Source: Streptomyces sp. NBC_01463 (GTDB taxonomy: Bacteria; Actinomycetota; Actinomycetes; Streptomycetales; Streptomycetaceae). Taken from it: a stretch of 64,000 bases of DNA. A program made the position numbers and the translations under genes. Below are positions 34,419 to 43,598 of this stretch, piece after piece (positions within the stretch are counted from its first letter, which is position 1; each line of letters opens with the position of its first letter). A model generated the notes under the pieces. That model had not been told where the DNA came from. It was given only the letters and a program-made list of their open reading frames with translations, and did not search any database. The DNA is taken from the NCBI GenBank assembly GCA_036227345.1, contig CP109468.1:6262001-6326000 (forward strand), written 5' to 3'.

Positions 34419-37400
34419 TCAGCCCGTCAGCGACCAGCCGCTGAAGTCCGCCCGGCCGCGCCGGCCGGAACCGCCGTTCGCCGCCGTCATGAAGAACCCG
34501 ACGTCCTGGACGGCCGCCGCACCCGGCACCGTCACCGCGGCCATCGCCCGCCAGGAGGCTCCGCCGTCCGTCGAGCAGGAGCCCGTGTACGAGGCGCCGG
34601 ACCGGGTCAGCCGCAGCAGCACCGGCCCCTGCACGCCGGGCAGCGAGTCCCGCTTCTCCAGGGTGCCGTCACCGTTGGCGTCGTACGAGAGCACCACCCC
34701 GTTGGCCGGGGTCAGTGCCAGGTTCAGGAAGCCCCGGGACCCGCTCGCCGGCATCGCGTTGCGGACGACGAGCCCGGCCCGCGCCCAGTTCCCGGTGTTC
34801 TCCTGGGAGTCCACCCGCACGGTCACCGATCCGCCCTCCCCGAACGCCGCCGCCCGGTAGACCGCGCCGAACTCGGCCGTGGCCCCCCACAGATCGCGTC
34901 CCGCCCCGTCGATGGCGAAGCGGTCGGCCAGCCGGCCGAACGACGCGTCGTTCGCGTTGTGGACCAGCCAGTCCGCCTCCAGCGGCCCGGCCACGTACAC
35001 CTGCCCCCGCACCACCGCCGTGACCGGCCGCTCCCCGCGCGGCCCGTACCGCGTCCGCAGCTCGAACGGATGCGGCTCCAGCGGCTCCTTCGGCGCGGCC
35101 TGCGGGGCGGTGATCCGCCAGCTCGCCCGGGCGCTGCCGCCCGCCTCCACCCCGGGCAGCTCGACGGGCCCCTGCGCCACGGACTCCAGGCCGGGCAGCC
35201 CGAGGAGGAAGCGGACCGGACCGGTCGCGCGCAGGCCGTTGACGTTGCGGAACCCGGCCTCGACGACGGCCGAGCCGCCCGGCGGGACGGCGGCCCGGTC
35301 GGCCGCGACGGTGACCGTGCCCTGGTAGGGGGCGGCGGCGAGCGTGTCGTACACCCGGCGGGCGGTGCGGTGCGCGGCGCGCGCGCTCAGCTCCCGCAGC
35401 GGGTAGGTCTTGCGCTCGTGCGTCCACGGCTCCTCGACGGCGTACCAGTCGAAGACCTCGGGCGCCCGGTCGTGGGCGAGCGCGTCCGCCATCTCGTCCA
35501 GGTAGGTCTGCCACTGCGGCAGATGGAAGTCGGCGATCAGGCCCTGCCAGTCGCGGTTGGCGTAGTTCGCCAGCAGACCGCCGTCGGCCGCCGGACGGTC
35601 GGCCCAGGTGGTGATCAGCGCACGGGCACTGTGTTCCAGCTGGGCCGCCTCGGCGGGCGACGAGGCGGAGCGCCGCGCCTCGTCCAGCCACGGCCCGAGC
35701 ATGAACGCCCGGTGTCCGCCCGTCATCTCGTCGCTCAGCCGCATCAGTTTCAGCCACAGCCCGGACAGGACGGCGAACGCGGCCCGGTCCCCCCGCGTAT
35801 AGGCGGCGTGCAGTTGCGGGAGCAGCTGCCGGGAACGGTTGGCGAGCGCCTGGCGGGCGAAGTCGGTCAGGTCGAAGCGGTACGCCTCCGAGCGGCGCAG
35901 CGACTCCTTCATCCGCAGCAGCCCGGCGAACGCACGGTCGAAACCGGCCGAGTCGAACGACAGCTGGGTGGTGCCCCAGTACGTGGCGTTGACCGCGGCG
36001 AGGTCGGGGCGGGCGGCGAACAGCGAGTCGTGCGGACGGCCGTCGCTGCTCTGCACGTCGTAGGCGGTGTCGCGCAGCGCGGCGAAGGCCTCGGCGGCGT
36101 GCCCGTCCCGGCCGCCGTAGCGGAACCGCGCGTACCGGGTGAACCAGGCGGCCCGGTCGACGGGCTCCTCGCGCCAGGCCAGTTCGGTGAACAGCTCGAA
36201 GGCGGCCGGGTCGCGGTCGGTGGACTCCGGCAGATAGGCGGTGCCCGACAGGGTGCTGCCCGCCTTGTCGCGCCAGGCCGGGAACTTCTGCGTCCAGGCC
36301 GGGGCCATCGCGCCGAGCGTGGTCCGGCCGCCGAAGTTCGGGATCGCGCCGAACGCGTACGGAGTGTTCCCCCACTCCTTCTCGCGGTCCGTGGCCTCGT
36401 CCAGCTCGGAGCGGCCGTCCACGATCAGCACATGGGTCTTGTCGAGCGCGTCCAGCAGCTCCCGGCGCGGATTGCCGGTCCAGCCCATGATCACCCAGGT
36501 GGCACCGGGCCGGGCGGTCTGCAGCGCGCGCTCGATGCCGCGCGCCGCCTCGGGGATGTCCACCCCGCCCGCGCTGCCGCCCTCGTGCAGGATGTCCATC
36601 TTGTACGAGGGCACGTCGTCGAACAGCACGCGCTGATGCCGGTAGAAGGACTCGGCGACCCGGGCGAACGTGTCGGTGCGCGGGTCCAGCCAGTCGGGGC
36701 GCCGGAATCCGGACCACTGGCCCTGCGGGACGACGGCGGCGCCGGGATTGCGGTCGGCGAAGCCGCCCGGGACCGTGCCGAAGTAGCCGGGCAGGACCGG
36801 GGCCATGCCGAGCTCGCGCATCCGGTCGGCGGCCCGGCGGCCCAGGGCGGCCCGCCGGGCGATGAGCTCCGGGCCGAGCGGCCCCCCGTACCCGCTCATG
36901 TTCTGCAGCAGCCACCACGGCTGATGGGTCGGTGCCGGGATCCAGGCCCTGGTCTCCGCGTCGCTGTAGCCGAACTCCTGCATCACCCGGTGGTACACCG
37001 CCTCCTGACCGACGGTCAGGAACACCTCGTTGCAGCCGTGCAGGGCCAGCACGTCGATGGTGCGCTCCCAGCGCGACCAGTCGGCGTACGGGGCTGTGTA
37101 CCCGTCATACGTGTCGTTGAAGGTGAACCGGTGCGGGACCGTCGCCCGCCGCTCCAGCGGCCGGGCGGGCGCGGGCAGCACGGCCGGCAGGTCGAGCTGG
37201 CTCCCCGCCCACGAGATCACCGCGTCGCACACGTACTTCAGATACCAGTGCACCCCGGTCAGGAGCACCGCCGGACTGGTCCCGGCGACCTCGACGCGGC
37301 CCCGTCGGCCGCCGATCCGGAAACGCTCGCCGCCGTCCGCCGGATCGAGGAGGGTGAGCCGGAACTGCCCGGCCTGCGCGCCCAGCAGCCGTTCCAGCGC

Positions 37401-37532
37401 CGCGTGCGCGGCCGCGGTGCCCCCCGCCTCACGTGCCGGACCGGCGACGGCCGGGATCTGCGTCCCGAGGGCGGCGGTCACACCGACCGCTCCGGCGGAG
37501 GTCAGTAGCGTACGTCTCGACAGCTGCGTCAC
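34419..37532 (-). CDS. Secreted alpha-N-acetylglucosaminidase (GH89, NAGLU family)
   Basis: A 1037-aa exported glycosidase. The N-terminus MTQLSRRTLLTSAGAVG is a twin-arginine signal. GH89 blocks follow: the N-terminal small domain, then FTFNDTYDGYTAPYADWSRWERTIDVLALHG, VFLTVGQEAVYHRVM, WWLLQNMSGYGGPL, YKMDILHEGGSAGG with a candidate catalytic Glu, and GAIPNFGGRTTLG. A C-terminal beta-sandwich (last about 180 aa, GNWARAGLVVRNAMP, SDGGASW-type repeats) resembles DUF1349/concanavalin-like carbohydrate-binding domains. It would remove terminal alpha-GlcNAc from host-type or microbial glycans. The GTG at 37532 is chosen because AAGGAG is 5 bases before it. Divergent from the lipase gene. Confidence 0.92.
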   Translation of the reverse strand: MTQLSRRTLLTSAGAVGVTAALGTQIPAVAGPAREAGGTAAAHAALERLLGAQAGQFRLTLLDPADGGERFRIGGRRGRVEVAGTSPAVLLTGVHWYLKYVCDAVISWAGSQLDLPAVLPAPARPLERRATVPHRFTFNDTYDGYTAPYADWSRWERTIDVLALHGCNEVFLTVGQEAVYHRVMQEFGYSDAETRAWIPAPTHQPWWLLQNMSGYGGPLGPELIARRAALGRRAADRMRELGMAPVLPGYFGTVPGGFADRNPGAAVVPQGQWSGFRRPDWLDPRTDTFARVAESFYRHQRVLFDDVPSYKMDILHEGGSAGGVDIPEAARGIERALQTARPGATWVIMGWTGNPRRELLDALDKTHVLIVDGRSELDEATDREKEWGNTPYAFGAIPNFGGRTTLGAMAPAWTQKFPAWRDKAGSTLSGTAYLPESTDRDPAAFELFTELAWREEPVDRAAWFTRYARFRYGGRDGHAAEAFAALRDTAYDVQSSDGRPHDSLFAARPDLAAVNATYWGTTQLSFDSAGFDRAFAGLLRMKESLRRSEAYRFDLTDFARQALANRSRQLLPQLHAAYTRGDRAAFAVLSGLWLKLMRLSDEMTGGHRAFMLGPWLDEARRSASSPAEAAQLEHSARALITTWADRPAADGGLLANYANRDWQGLIADFHLPQWQTYLDEMADALAHDRAPEVFDWYAVEEPWTHERKTYPLRELSARAAHRTARRVYDTLAAAPYQGTVTVAADRAAVPPGGSAVVEAGFRNVNGLRATGPVRFLLGLPGLESVAQGPVELPGVEAGGSARASWRITAPQAAPKEPLEPHPFELRTRYGPRGERPVTAVVRGQVYVAGPLEADWLVHNANDASFGRLADRFAIDGAGRDLWGATAEFGAVYRAAAFGEGGSVTVRVDSQENTGNWARAGLVVRNAMPASGSRGFLNLALTPANGVVLSYDANGDGTLEKRDSLPGVQGPVLLRLTRSGASYTGSCSTDGGASWRAMAAVTVPGAAAVQDVGFFMTAANGGSGRRGRADFSGWSLTG

Positions 37533-37779
37533 GAGCACTCCTTGGTCAGGGCCGCGGATGGTGCGTCAGATGTGAACTGGATTCTGCGGTGCGCACGTTA
37601 ATGGGGGGACGCAGGCACGACAACGGGCCCCCAACATCTTTCGGACAGGCCGCCGGATGGCGCACGGAGCGGACAACGGCGAGGTGGCGGGCCCCAGGTC
37701 CGAAGGTGCTCCCAGGTACACCCCCGGCCGGGGCTCACGCCGATGGTGGCCCCGTACGCGGCTGCATAGCGTCCTGGTC

Positions 37780-39060
37780 ATGGGAAACAACGCGAGCAAC
37801 TCCGCCCCGGCCCACCGCGCACGACGACTCCTGGCCGCCGCCACGGTGGTGGTCCTCGCCGCACTGGGAACCGTGCCCGCCGCGGCGGACGGCCGCCGGG
37901 ACTCCGCACCGCGGCCGTCCGCGACCACCACCGACGCGCGGCACACCGCCCGCGGAGCCCTCCTGTCGATCACGCCCGTCGCCACCGTCGGCCGGGCCGG
38001 CGTGAAGGACTTCCTCGCCTCGGCGGGCATGGACACGGCCACCGTCCGGCACGGCGTGCGGGCCTACCGGCTCACCTACCGCACCCTCACCCCGCAGGGC
38101 GCGCCCACCACCGCCACCGGCCTGTTCGTGCTCCCCGACGGCGGCGCCCACCGGCTGGACCTGGTCTCCGACACCCACGGCACGATGGTCCACCGCGACT
38201 ACGCGCCCTCCGTCGGCGAGGACTTCGGCCGCTACGCCCCGTATCTGCACGCCTCGGCCGGGCGGGCGGTCGCCGCCCCGGACTACCTGGGCCTGGGCGA
38301 GGGCCCCGGACACCACCCGTACATGGACACCGCCTCGTCCGTCAGCGCCTCGCTCGACATGCTCCGCGCCTCCCGCACCGCCGCGCAGCGCCTGGACCGC
38401 CCGCTGACCGGCGACGTGTACGCGAGCGGCTTCTCGCAGGGCGGCCAGGTCGCGATGGCCCTGGGCAAGGCGCTGCGGAACGGGGCCGACCGGCGCTTCA
38501 CCCTGAAGGCCCTGGCCCCCGTCTCCGGCCCGTACGACATCGAGCACGCCGAGATCCCCGCACTCTTCGACGGCAGGGTCAACGACACCAGCGGCCTCTT
38601 CTACATGACGTACTTCCTCACCGCACAGAACCGGATCCACCCGCTGTACGAGGACCCCGCCGAGGTGTTCCGCGCACCGTACGCGGACATCGCCGAGGAG
38701 CTCTTCGGCACCCACCACACCGAGGAGGAGATCTTCACGGCCCTGCCCGGCACGCTGAAGGACCTGCTCACCGACGCGTACTACGAGAAGGTCCAGCACC
38801 CGAGCGGGGCGCTGCTGGCAGCGGTCCGCGCACAGGACGGCAACTGCGCGTGGCGGCCGGGCGTGCCGGTGCGCCTCTACTCCGCGTCGGGCGACACCGA
38901 CGTCCCGATCGCCAACGCCCGCGCCTGCGCCGCCGATCTGGCGGCGCACGGCACGAAGGTGCCGGTGACCGACCAGGGCGCCGCCGACCACAACGGCACC
39001 TACCTGAAGTCCGGTCCGCAGATCGTGCGCTGGTTCGACGCGCTGGCCGCGCGCGGATGA
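37780..39060 (+). CDS. Secretory lipase-like alpha/beta hydrolase
   Basis: A 426-aa hydrolase with a Sec signal (about 14-37, RARRLLAAATVVVLAALGTVPAAA). The nucleophile elbow is GFSQGGQ with Ser219; likely acid Asp372 or Asp374 (GDTDVP) and His404 (ADHNG). The order and APDYLGLGEG block match the fungal/bacterial secretory lipase (LIP) family. It probably cleaves esters outside the cell. The ATG at 37780 lacks a Shine-Dalgarno, so the transcript may be leaderless. Divergent from GH89; a strong hairpin follows. Confidence 0.88.
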   Translation: MGNNASNSAPAHRARRLLAAATVVVLAALGTVPAAADGRRDSAPRPSATTTDARHTARGALLSITPVATVGRAGVKDFLASAGMDTATVRHGVRAYRLTYRTLTPQGAPTTATGLFVLPDGGAHRLDLVSDTHGTMVHRDYAPSVGEDFGRYAPYLHASAGRAVAAPDYLGLGEGPGHHPYMDTASSVSASLDMLRASRTAAQRLDRPLTGDVYASGFSQGGQVAMALGKALRNGADRRFTLKALAPVSGPYDIEHAEIPALFDGRVNDTSGLFYMTYFLTAQNRIHPLYEDPAEVFRAPYADIAEELFGTHHTEEEIFTALPGTLKDLLTDAYYEKVQHPSGALLAAVRAQDGNCAWRPGVPVRLYSASGDTDVPIANARACAADLAAHGTKVPVTDQGAADHNGTYLKSGPQIVRWFDALAARG

Positions 39061-39069
39061 CGGGAAACG

Positions 39070-39109
39070 CCGAGGACCCCCGGCCGCGGAAGCGGTCGGG
39101 GGGCCTCGG
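39070..39109. terminator. Bidirectional terminator with GGAA tetraloop
   Basis: 39070-39087 pairs with 39092-39109 (18 positions, one mismatch and one G-U) closed by a GGAA tetraloop, between the convergent lipase and transglycosylase genes. Confidence 0.8.
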
Positions 39110-39135
39110 TGCTACTGGCTGCGGTCCGGGTGGAC

Positions 39136-39561
39136 TCAGTACCAGTTGTTGGCCTGCCAGAACGACCAGGCGCCGCACGGGCTGCCGTAGCGGGAGTTCA
39201 TGTAGTCCATGCCCCACTTGATCTGGGTGCTGGGGTTGGTCTGCCAGTCGGAGCCGGCGGACGCCATCTTCGAACCGGGCAGGGCCTGGACCAGGCCGTA
39301 GGCGCCGGAGGAGGCGTTGGTCGCGCTCGGGTTCCAGCCGCTCTCGTGGCTGACGATGTTGCTGAAGCACTGGAACTGCGCGTCGTCACCGATCATCGAC
39401 TTCGCCGTGTCCTGCGCACTCGCGGCAGCGGACGTCGGCGCGGCGGTGGTGGCCGCCATGGCCGGGGAGACGCCCAGAGCCACACCGGAGGCACCCAGCA
39501 GCACTGCTGCACCGGCGACGGCGGACTTGCGACGGGCGAGGATGTTACGGGCGAACGACAC
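39136..39561 (-). CDS. Secreted lytic transglycosylase-like protein
   Basis: A 141-aa protein with a signal peptide (to about residue 36, ASGVALGVSPAMA) and a small SLT-type domain. Catalytic Glu73 lies in FSNIVSHESGWNPSATN, followed by SSGAYGLVQALPGSKM and NPSTQIKWGMDYMNSRYGSPCGAWSFWQANNWY. Two Cys (65 and 129) may pair. This short SLT type, ending with W-x-x-N-x-W-Y, is common in Streptomyces and would cleave peptidoglycan during growth. The GTG at 39561 is chosen to give MSFARNILARR; the Shine-Dalgarno is weak. Confidence 0.85.
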   Translation of the reverse strand: MSFARNILARRKSAVAGAAVLLGASGVALGVSPAMAATTAAPTSAAASAQDTAKSMIGDDAQFQCFSNIVSHESGWNPSATNASSGAYGLVQALPGSKMASAGSDWQTNPSTQIKWGMDYMNSRYGSPCGAWSFWQANNWY

Positions 39562-39865
39562 AGGGAACCTAACGTCGGGTACGGGGGAGTCGCGTGCTCC
39601 GGTCCGAATCCTGCGTGGACCGTTGCGCGTTGACCGCTGTCCGTTCCGGTGGACGCTGCGGTGCTCGGCGACATCTCCATGGTTAGCCGCGCCGTTCAAC
39701 GACCGCAACGACCCCCGGTACGACCCCGCCTCGCACCCCGGGCCGAAGGTCCCGAACCGCCCCAAACCGCGTCATAGCAGGTCGGAGGGTGCGCAACGGG
39801 GTCCAGTGGACGCTCCTCGCGCCTCCTAACCCGCTTCGTACAGGACCAAGGTCCTGTGGGTGCCC
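39562..39865. other. Long leader/promoter region of the transglycosylase gene
   Basis: About 304 bp without a gene. It contains an 18-bp perfect palindrome at 39840-39857 and probably the transglycosylase promoter. Related cell-wall hydrolase genes in Streptomyces often carry a c-di-AMP riboswitch; I see only a partial resemblance (CCCGACGTTAG-like end near the start) and do not call one. Confidence 0.5.
39840..39857. promoter_or_regulatory. 18-bp perfect palindrome
   Basis: ACAGGACC-AA-GGTCCTGT: the arms 39840-39847 and 39850-39857 are exact complements around AA. It lies 9 bases after the S-component stop and 280 bases before the transglycosylase start. Either an operator or a short terminator stem. 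Confidence 0.45.
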
Positions 39866-40693
39866 TCACTCCTCCGGGACCCCGAATGTGACCTGGGCCT
39901 CGAAGGCCGCGCGGCGGGTGGCCCGGCGCAGCGCCTTCAGCAGCGCGGTTCCGACGGTGAGTGTCAGGACGACGGTGAGCACGGCACGCCCCAGGTCCCA
40001 GCCCAGCGAGGTGGCCGTGCAGTACGCCAGGAACCGCACCAGGTTGTCGGCCAGCGCGTCACCGGGATGGAAGGAGATGCCCGAGCCGAGCCCCGGCACG
40101 ATCGTCCACCCGTACAGATTCATGACCGTCCCGTACGCGAACGACGCCACCGCTCCGTACGCGGCGAGCATCAGCAGCTCGGCGCGCCCGCGCAGCCGGT
40201 CCGGCCCCGGCAGCATCCCGGCGCCCATGGCGAACCAGCCCATGGACAGCATCTGGAACGGCATCCACGGACCCACTCCGCCGGTCAGCAGCGCGGAGGC
40301 GAACATCGTCACCGAGCCGAGCACGAAGCCGAAGCCCGGCCCCAGCACCCGCCCGCTCAGCACCATCAGGAAGAACATCGGCTCAAGCCCCGCCGTGCCC
40401 GCCCCCAGCGGCCGCAGCGCGGCACCGACCGCGGCCAGCACCCCCAGCATCGCCACCGCCTTCGCGTCGAGCCCGGCGTCCGCGATCATCGCGACCACCA
40501 CCCCGACCAGCAGCGGCAGCAGCGCGGCGAACAGCCACGGCGCGTCCTGCGAATGCGCGAGCCCGGAGTCCGGGCCGGCCAGCAGCGGCCAGCCGAAGGC
40601 GGCCACCCCGATCGCGCTGATCAGCACCAGCGCGGCGACGGCCCGCGGCCCGAGCCGCACCGGCCGCGCGCCCCGGACCTTCGTGCCGGTCAT
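39866..40693 (-). CDS. ECF transporter S component, probable cobalamin-specific
   Basis: A 275-aa membrane protein with about six to seven TM helices (AAFGWPLLAG, ALLPLLVGVVVAMIADAGLD, MFFLMVLSGRVLGPGFGFVLGSVTMFASALLTGGVGPWMPFQMLSMGWF). The G-P-G-F-G-F-x-L-G-S and GGVGPW-P-F-Q-M blocks are usual in ECF substrate-binding subunits. It is the last gene of the riboswitch-controlled operon and overlaps the ATPase gene by ATGA. Specificity for a corrinoid is inferred from the riboswitch and from CbrT-type S components known in other bacteria. Confidence 0.85.
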   Translation of the reverse strand: MTGTKVRGARPVRLGPRAVAALVLISAIGVAAFGWPLLAGPDSGLAHSQDAPWLFAALLPLLVGVVVAMIADAGLDAKAVAMLGVLAAVGAALRPLGAGTAGLEPMFFLMVLSGRVLGPGFGFVLGSVTMFASALLTGGVGPWMPFQMLSMGWFAMGAGMLPGPDRLRGRAELLMLAAYGAVASFAYGTVMNLYGWTIVPGLGSGISFHPGDALADNLVRFLAYCTATSLGWDLGRAVLTVVLTLTVGTALLKALRRATRRAAFEAQVTFGVPEE

Positions 40694-42411
40694 GCGTCAC
40701 CGTCCAGCGCCGCCCGGACCTGGGACACGGTGAGCCACTCCTGCGGGGCGAGGATCTTGGCGATCTGCGGGGCGAACGCGGGGGACGACACCACGACCTC
40801 CGGCGTCGGACCGTCCGCCACCACCTCTCCGTCGGCGAGGATCACCACCCGGTGGGCCAGCTCGGCGGCCAGCTCCACGTCATGGGTGGCCAGCACGATC
40901 GCATGGCCCTCGGCCGCCAGCGTGCGCAGCACCGCGACGAGCCGGGCCTTCGCCGCGTAGTCCAGACCGCGGGTCGGCTCGTCCAGGAGCAGCAGCGGGG
41001 GCCGGGCGGTCAGCACGAGCGCGAGCGCCAGCGCGAGCCGCTGGCCCTCGGACAGATCCCGGGGGTGCGTGGCGTCCGCCACACCCGGCAGCAGCTCCGA
41101 GACCAGGGCCCGGCAGCTGCCCGGCGCGGCGCCCGCGTCGGCGTCGGCCGCCGCGCACTCGGCGGCGACGGTGTCCGCGTACAGTAGATCGCGCGGCTCC
41201 TGCGGTACGAGCCCGACGCGGCGCACCATCTCGTGCGGCGGCGTGCGGTGCGGGGTGCGGCCGCCGACGAGGACGGTGCCGGAGGTGGGCTCGACCATGC
41301 CGACGAGGGCGCCGAGCAGGGTGGACTTGCCCGCGCCGTTGCGCCCCATCAGGGCGACGGTCTCGCCCGGGGCGACGGTCAGGGTCACCCGGCGCAGCGC
41401 CTCGACACGGCCGCGCCGCACCGCGAGACGCTCCACGCGGTTGGTGGCGTCGGCGTCCGGCCCGGGGGCCTCCTGCTGCGGGGCGCGGGCGAACAGCCGG
41501 GCCAGGGCGGACCGCCGCGGCGCGGGGTGCGGAGCGGGCACCTGCGGGGGAAGCCGCCGGGCTTCGCCGCTGCCGCCGACCGGTCCGGGCGTCACGCCCG
41601 CCAGCCGCTCCCGCATCCCCTCGGCCCGGCGCCGGGCGTCGCGGACCGACAACGGCAGCGGATCCCAGCCGGCCGTCCGCCCCAGCGCCACCACCGGTGG
41701 ATGCACCGGCGAGAGCGCCATCACATCGGCGGGCGCCCCCATCACCGGGGCGGCGCCCCGGGACGGCAGCAGGACGACCTGGTCCGCGTACTGCACCACC
41801 CGCTCCAGCCGGTGCTCCGCCATCAGGACCGTCGTCCCCAGGTCGTGGACGAGCCGCTGGAGGACCGCGAGAACCTCCTCGGCCGCCGCCGGGTCCAGCG
41901 CGGACGTCGGCTCGTCCAGCACGAGGACCCGGGGATGCGGGGTCAGGACGGAACCGATCGCGACCCGCTGCTGCTGGCCTCCGGAGAGCGTGGCGATCGG
42001 CCGGTCGCGCAGCGTGGCGAGGCCCAGGAGATCGAGGGTCTCCTCGACCCGCCGCCGCATCACGTCCGGGGCGAGGCCCAGCGACTCCATGCCGTACGCC
42101 AGCTCGTCCTCGACCGTGTCGGTCACGAAGTGGGAGAGCGGGTCCTGGCCCACCGTGCCGACCAGATCGGCCAGCTCACGGGGCTTGTGGGTGCGGGTGT
42201 CGCGCCCGTCGACGGTGACCCGCCCGGTCAGCCGGCCACCGGTGAAGTGCGGTACGAGCCCCGACACGGCACCCAGCAGAGTCGACTTGCCGACCCCCGA
42301 AGGCCCGACGAGGAGCACCAGCTCACCCTCCGGAACGGTCAGATCGACCCCCGACAGGGTCGGGTGCCCGACCCCCTCGTACTGCACCGAAACATCGTCG
42401 AACCGGATCAC
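40690..42411 (-). CDS. ecfA: ECF transporter ATPase, two ATP-binding domains fused
   Basis: A 573-aa protein carrying two CbiO-type cassettes. Domain 1 (about 1-230): Walker A GPSGVGKST, signature LSGGQQQR, Walker B VLVLDEPTSALD. Domain 2 (about 335-560): GRNGAGKST, LSEGQRLALALALVL (variant signature), LLLLDEPTRGLD. A Pro-rich linker joins them. The fusion supplies both ATPases of an ECF module. The GTG start overlaps the EcfT stop (GTGA) with GAGGAG upstream, and the end overlaps the S component. Confidence 0.93.
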   Translation of the reverse strand: MIRFDDVSVQYEGVGHPTLSGVDLTVPEGELVLLVGPSGVGKSTLLGAVSGLVPHFTGGRLTGRVTVDGRDTRTHKPRELADLVGTVGQDPLSHFVTDTVEDELAYGMESLGLAPDVMRRRVEETLDLLGLATLRDRPIATLSGGQQQRVAIGSVLTPHPRVLVLDEPTSALDPAAAEEVLAVLQRLVHDLGTTVLMAEHRLERVVQYADQVVLLPSRGAAPVMGAPADVMALSPVHPPVVALGRTAGWDPLPLSVRDARRRAEGMRERLAGVTPGPVGGSGEARRLPPQVPAPHPAPRRSALARLFARAPQQEAPGPDADATNRVERLAVRRGRVEALRRVTLTVAPGETVALMGRNGAGKSTLLGALVGMVEPTSGTVLVGGRTPHRTPPHEMVRRVGLVPQEPRDLLYADTVAAECAAADADAGAAPGSCRALVSELLPGVADATHPRDLSEGQRLALALALVLTARPPLLLLDEPTRGLDYAAKARLVAVLRTLAAEGHAIVLATHDVELAAELAHRVVILADGEVVADGPTPEVVVSSPAFAPQIAKILAPQEWLTVSQVRAALDGDA

Positions 42412-43598
42412 ACCTGCTCCTCGAAGCCTGTGGGGGAAGGCGCGGCGGGCGAGCCTGTGGGGGACGGCGGGACGGGCGCGACGACCGCCGGCAGCAGTCC
42501 GGTCAGCACCGCGGCGGCGGGCCACAGCGGCAGCACGGGCGCGGTCAGCGGTACGACACCGGGGTGCAGCGCCGCCGGATCCGCGCTGCCCGCCCAGATC
42601 ATCGCCACCGCGACCGCCGCACCGGACCCCGCGACCAGCCAGGCCCTCGCGCCCCACCGGTCGGGCCGGTAGCGGGTCCGCACAGACCGCGCCCCGCCGA
42701 GCCGCAGCCCGGCCATCGCGGCGACGAGCCCGACGGCCAGCAGCGGCAGCCCGTACACCGCACCCTGCGCGGCGAGCAGCCCGTACGTACCGGCGCAGAC
42801 CCCCAGCAGCCCGCCGAGCGTGAGGACGTTCGTGGTGTGCCGGACGGCGGCCGGCACGTGGGCGGTACGCCCGTAACCGCGCGCGTCCATCGACGCCGCC
42901 ACCGCGACCGACCGCTCCAGCGCGCCCTCCAGCACCGGCAGCCCGATCTGGAGCACGGCCCGCACCCCGCCGGTCGGCCGGCCGCGCAGCCGCCGGGCGG
43001 TCCGCAGCCGCACCACGTCGGCGACCATGTTCGGCGCGAACGTCATCGCGACGACGACGGCCACCCCGGCCTCGTACAGCGCACCGGGCAGCGACTTCAA
43101 CAGCCGGGCCGGATTGGCCAGCGAGTTCGCGGCGCCGACACAGATCAGCAGCGCGGCCAGCTTCGCCCCGTCGTACAGCGCGAACAGCAGTTGCTCGGCG
43201 GTCACCCGGCCGCCGATCCGCACGCCCTTCGCCCACTCGGGCAGCGGCACCTCGGGCAGCGTGAACACGACATGCGTCCCCGGGATCGGGGACCCGAGGA
43301 AGACGGAGAAGAGCAGCCGCACCCCGATGACGAACAGCCCGATCTTGATGAACGCCCCGTACGAACGGGCCCACGGAGCGTCGGTGCGCCGCGCGGCCAC
43401 GACGTACCCGGCCACGCCGACCAGCAGGCCGAGCAGCAGCGGGTTGGTGGTCCGGGACGCGGCGGTGGCGAGCCCGAGGGCCCACAGCCACCAGGCCCCG
43501 GCGGGCAGCGCGTTGCTCCGGGTGGCGACGGGCGCGCGCCAGGCCCGGAACGGGCCGGCCGCGGCGCCCGTGCCGCCGGCCGCCGTCCGCCCGGTCAT
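42408..43598 (-). CDS. ecfT: ECF transporter transmembrane component (EcfT/CbiQ)
   Basis: A 396-aa membrane protein with EcfT/CbiQ features: LPAGAWWLWALGLATAASRTTNPLLLG at the start and the coupling-helix signature ASMDARGYGRT (A-R-G motif) that docks onto the ATPases. The C-terminal 130 aa add extra hydrophobic segments and a Pro-rich tail, making it longer than a typical EcfT of about 265 aa. The ATG overlaps the stop of the upstream surface-protein gene. It belongs to the B12 operon. Confidence 0.9.
   Translation of the reverse strand: MTGRTAAGGTGAAAGPFRAWRAPVATRSNALPAGAWWLWALGLATAASRTTNPLLLGLLVGVAGYVVAARRTDAPWARSYGAFIKIGLFVIGVRLLFSVFLGSPIPGTHVVFTLPEVPLPEWAKGVRIGGRVTAEQLLFALYDGAKLAALLICVGAANSLANPARLLKSLPGALYEAGVAVVVAMTFAPNMVADVVRLRTARRLRGRPTGGVRAVLQIGLPVLEGALERSVAVAASMDARGYGRTAHVPAAVRHTTNVLTLGGLLGVCAGTYGLLAAQGAVYGLPLLAVGLVAAMAGLRLGGARSVRTRYRPDRWGARAWLVAGSGAAVAVAMIWAGSADPAALHPGVVPLTAPVLPLWPAAAVLTGLLPAVVAPVPPSPTGSPAAPSPTGFEEQV

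Noticed and set aside
39562..39840. Possible c-di-AMP (ydaO-type) riboswitch before the transglycosylase gene
   Set aside because: Only a fragment resembling the 3' end was seen; the conserved internal elements could not be found.
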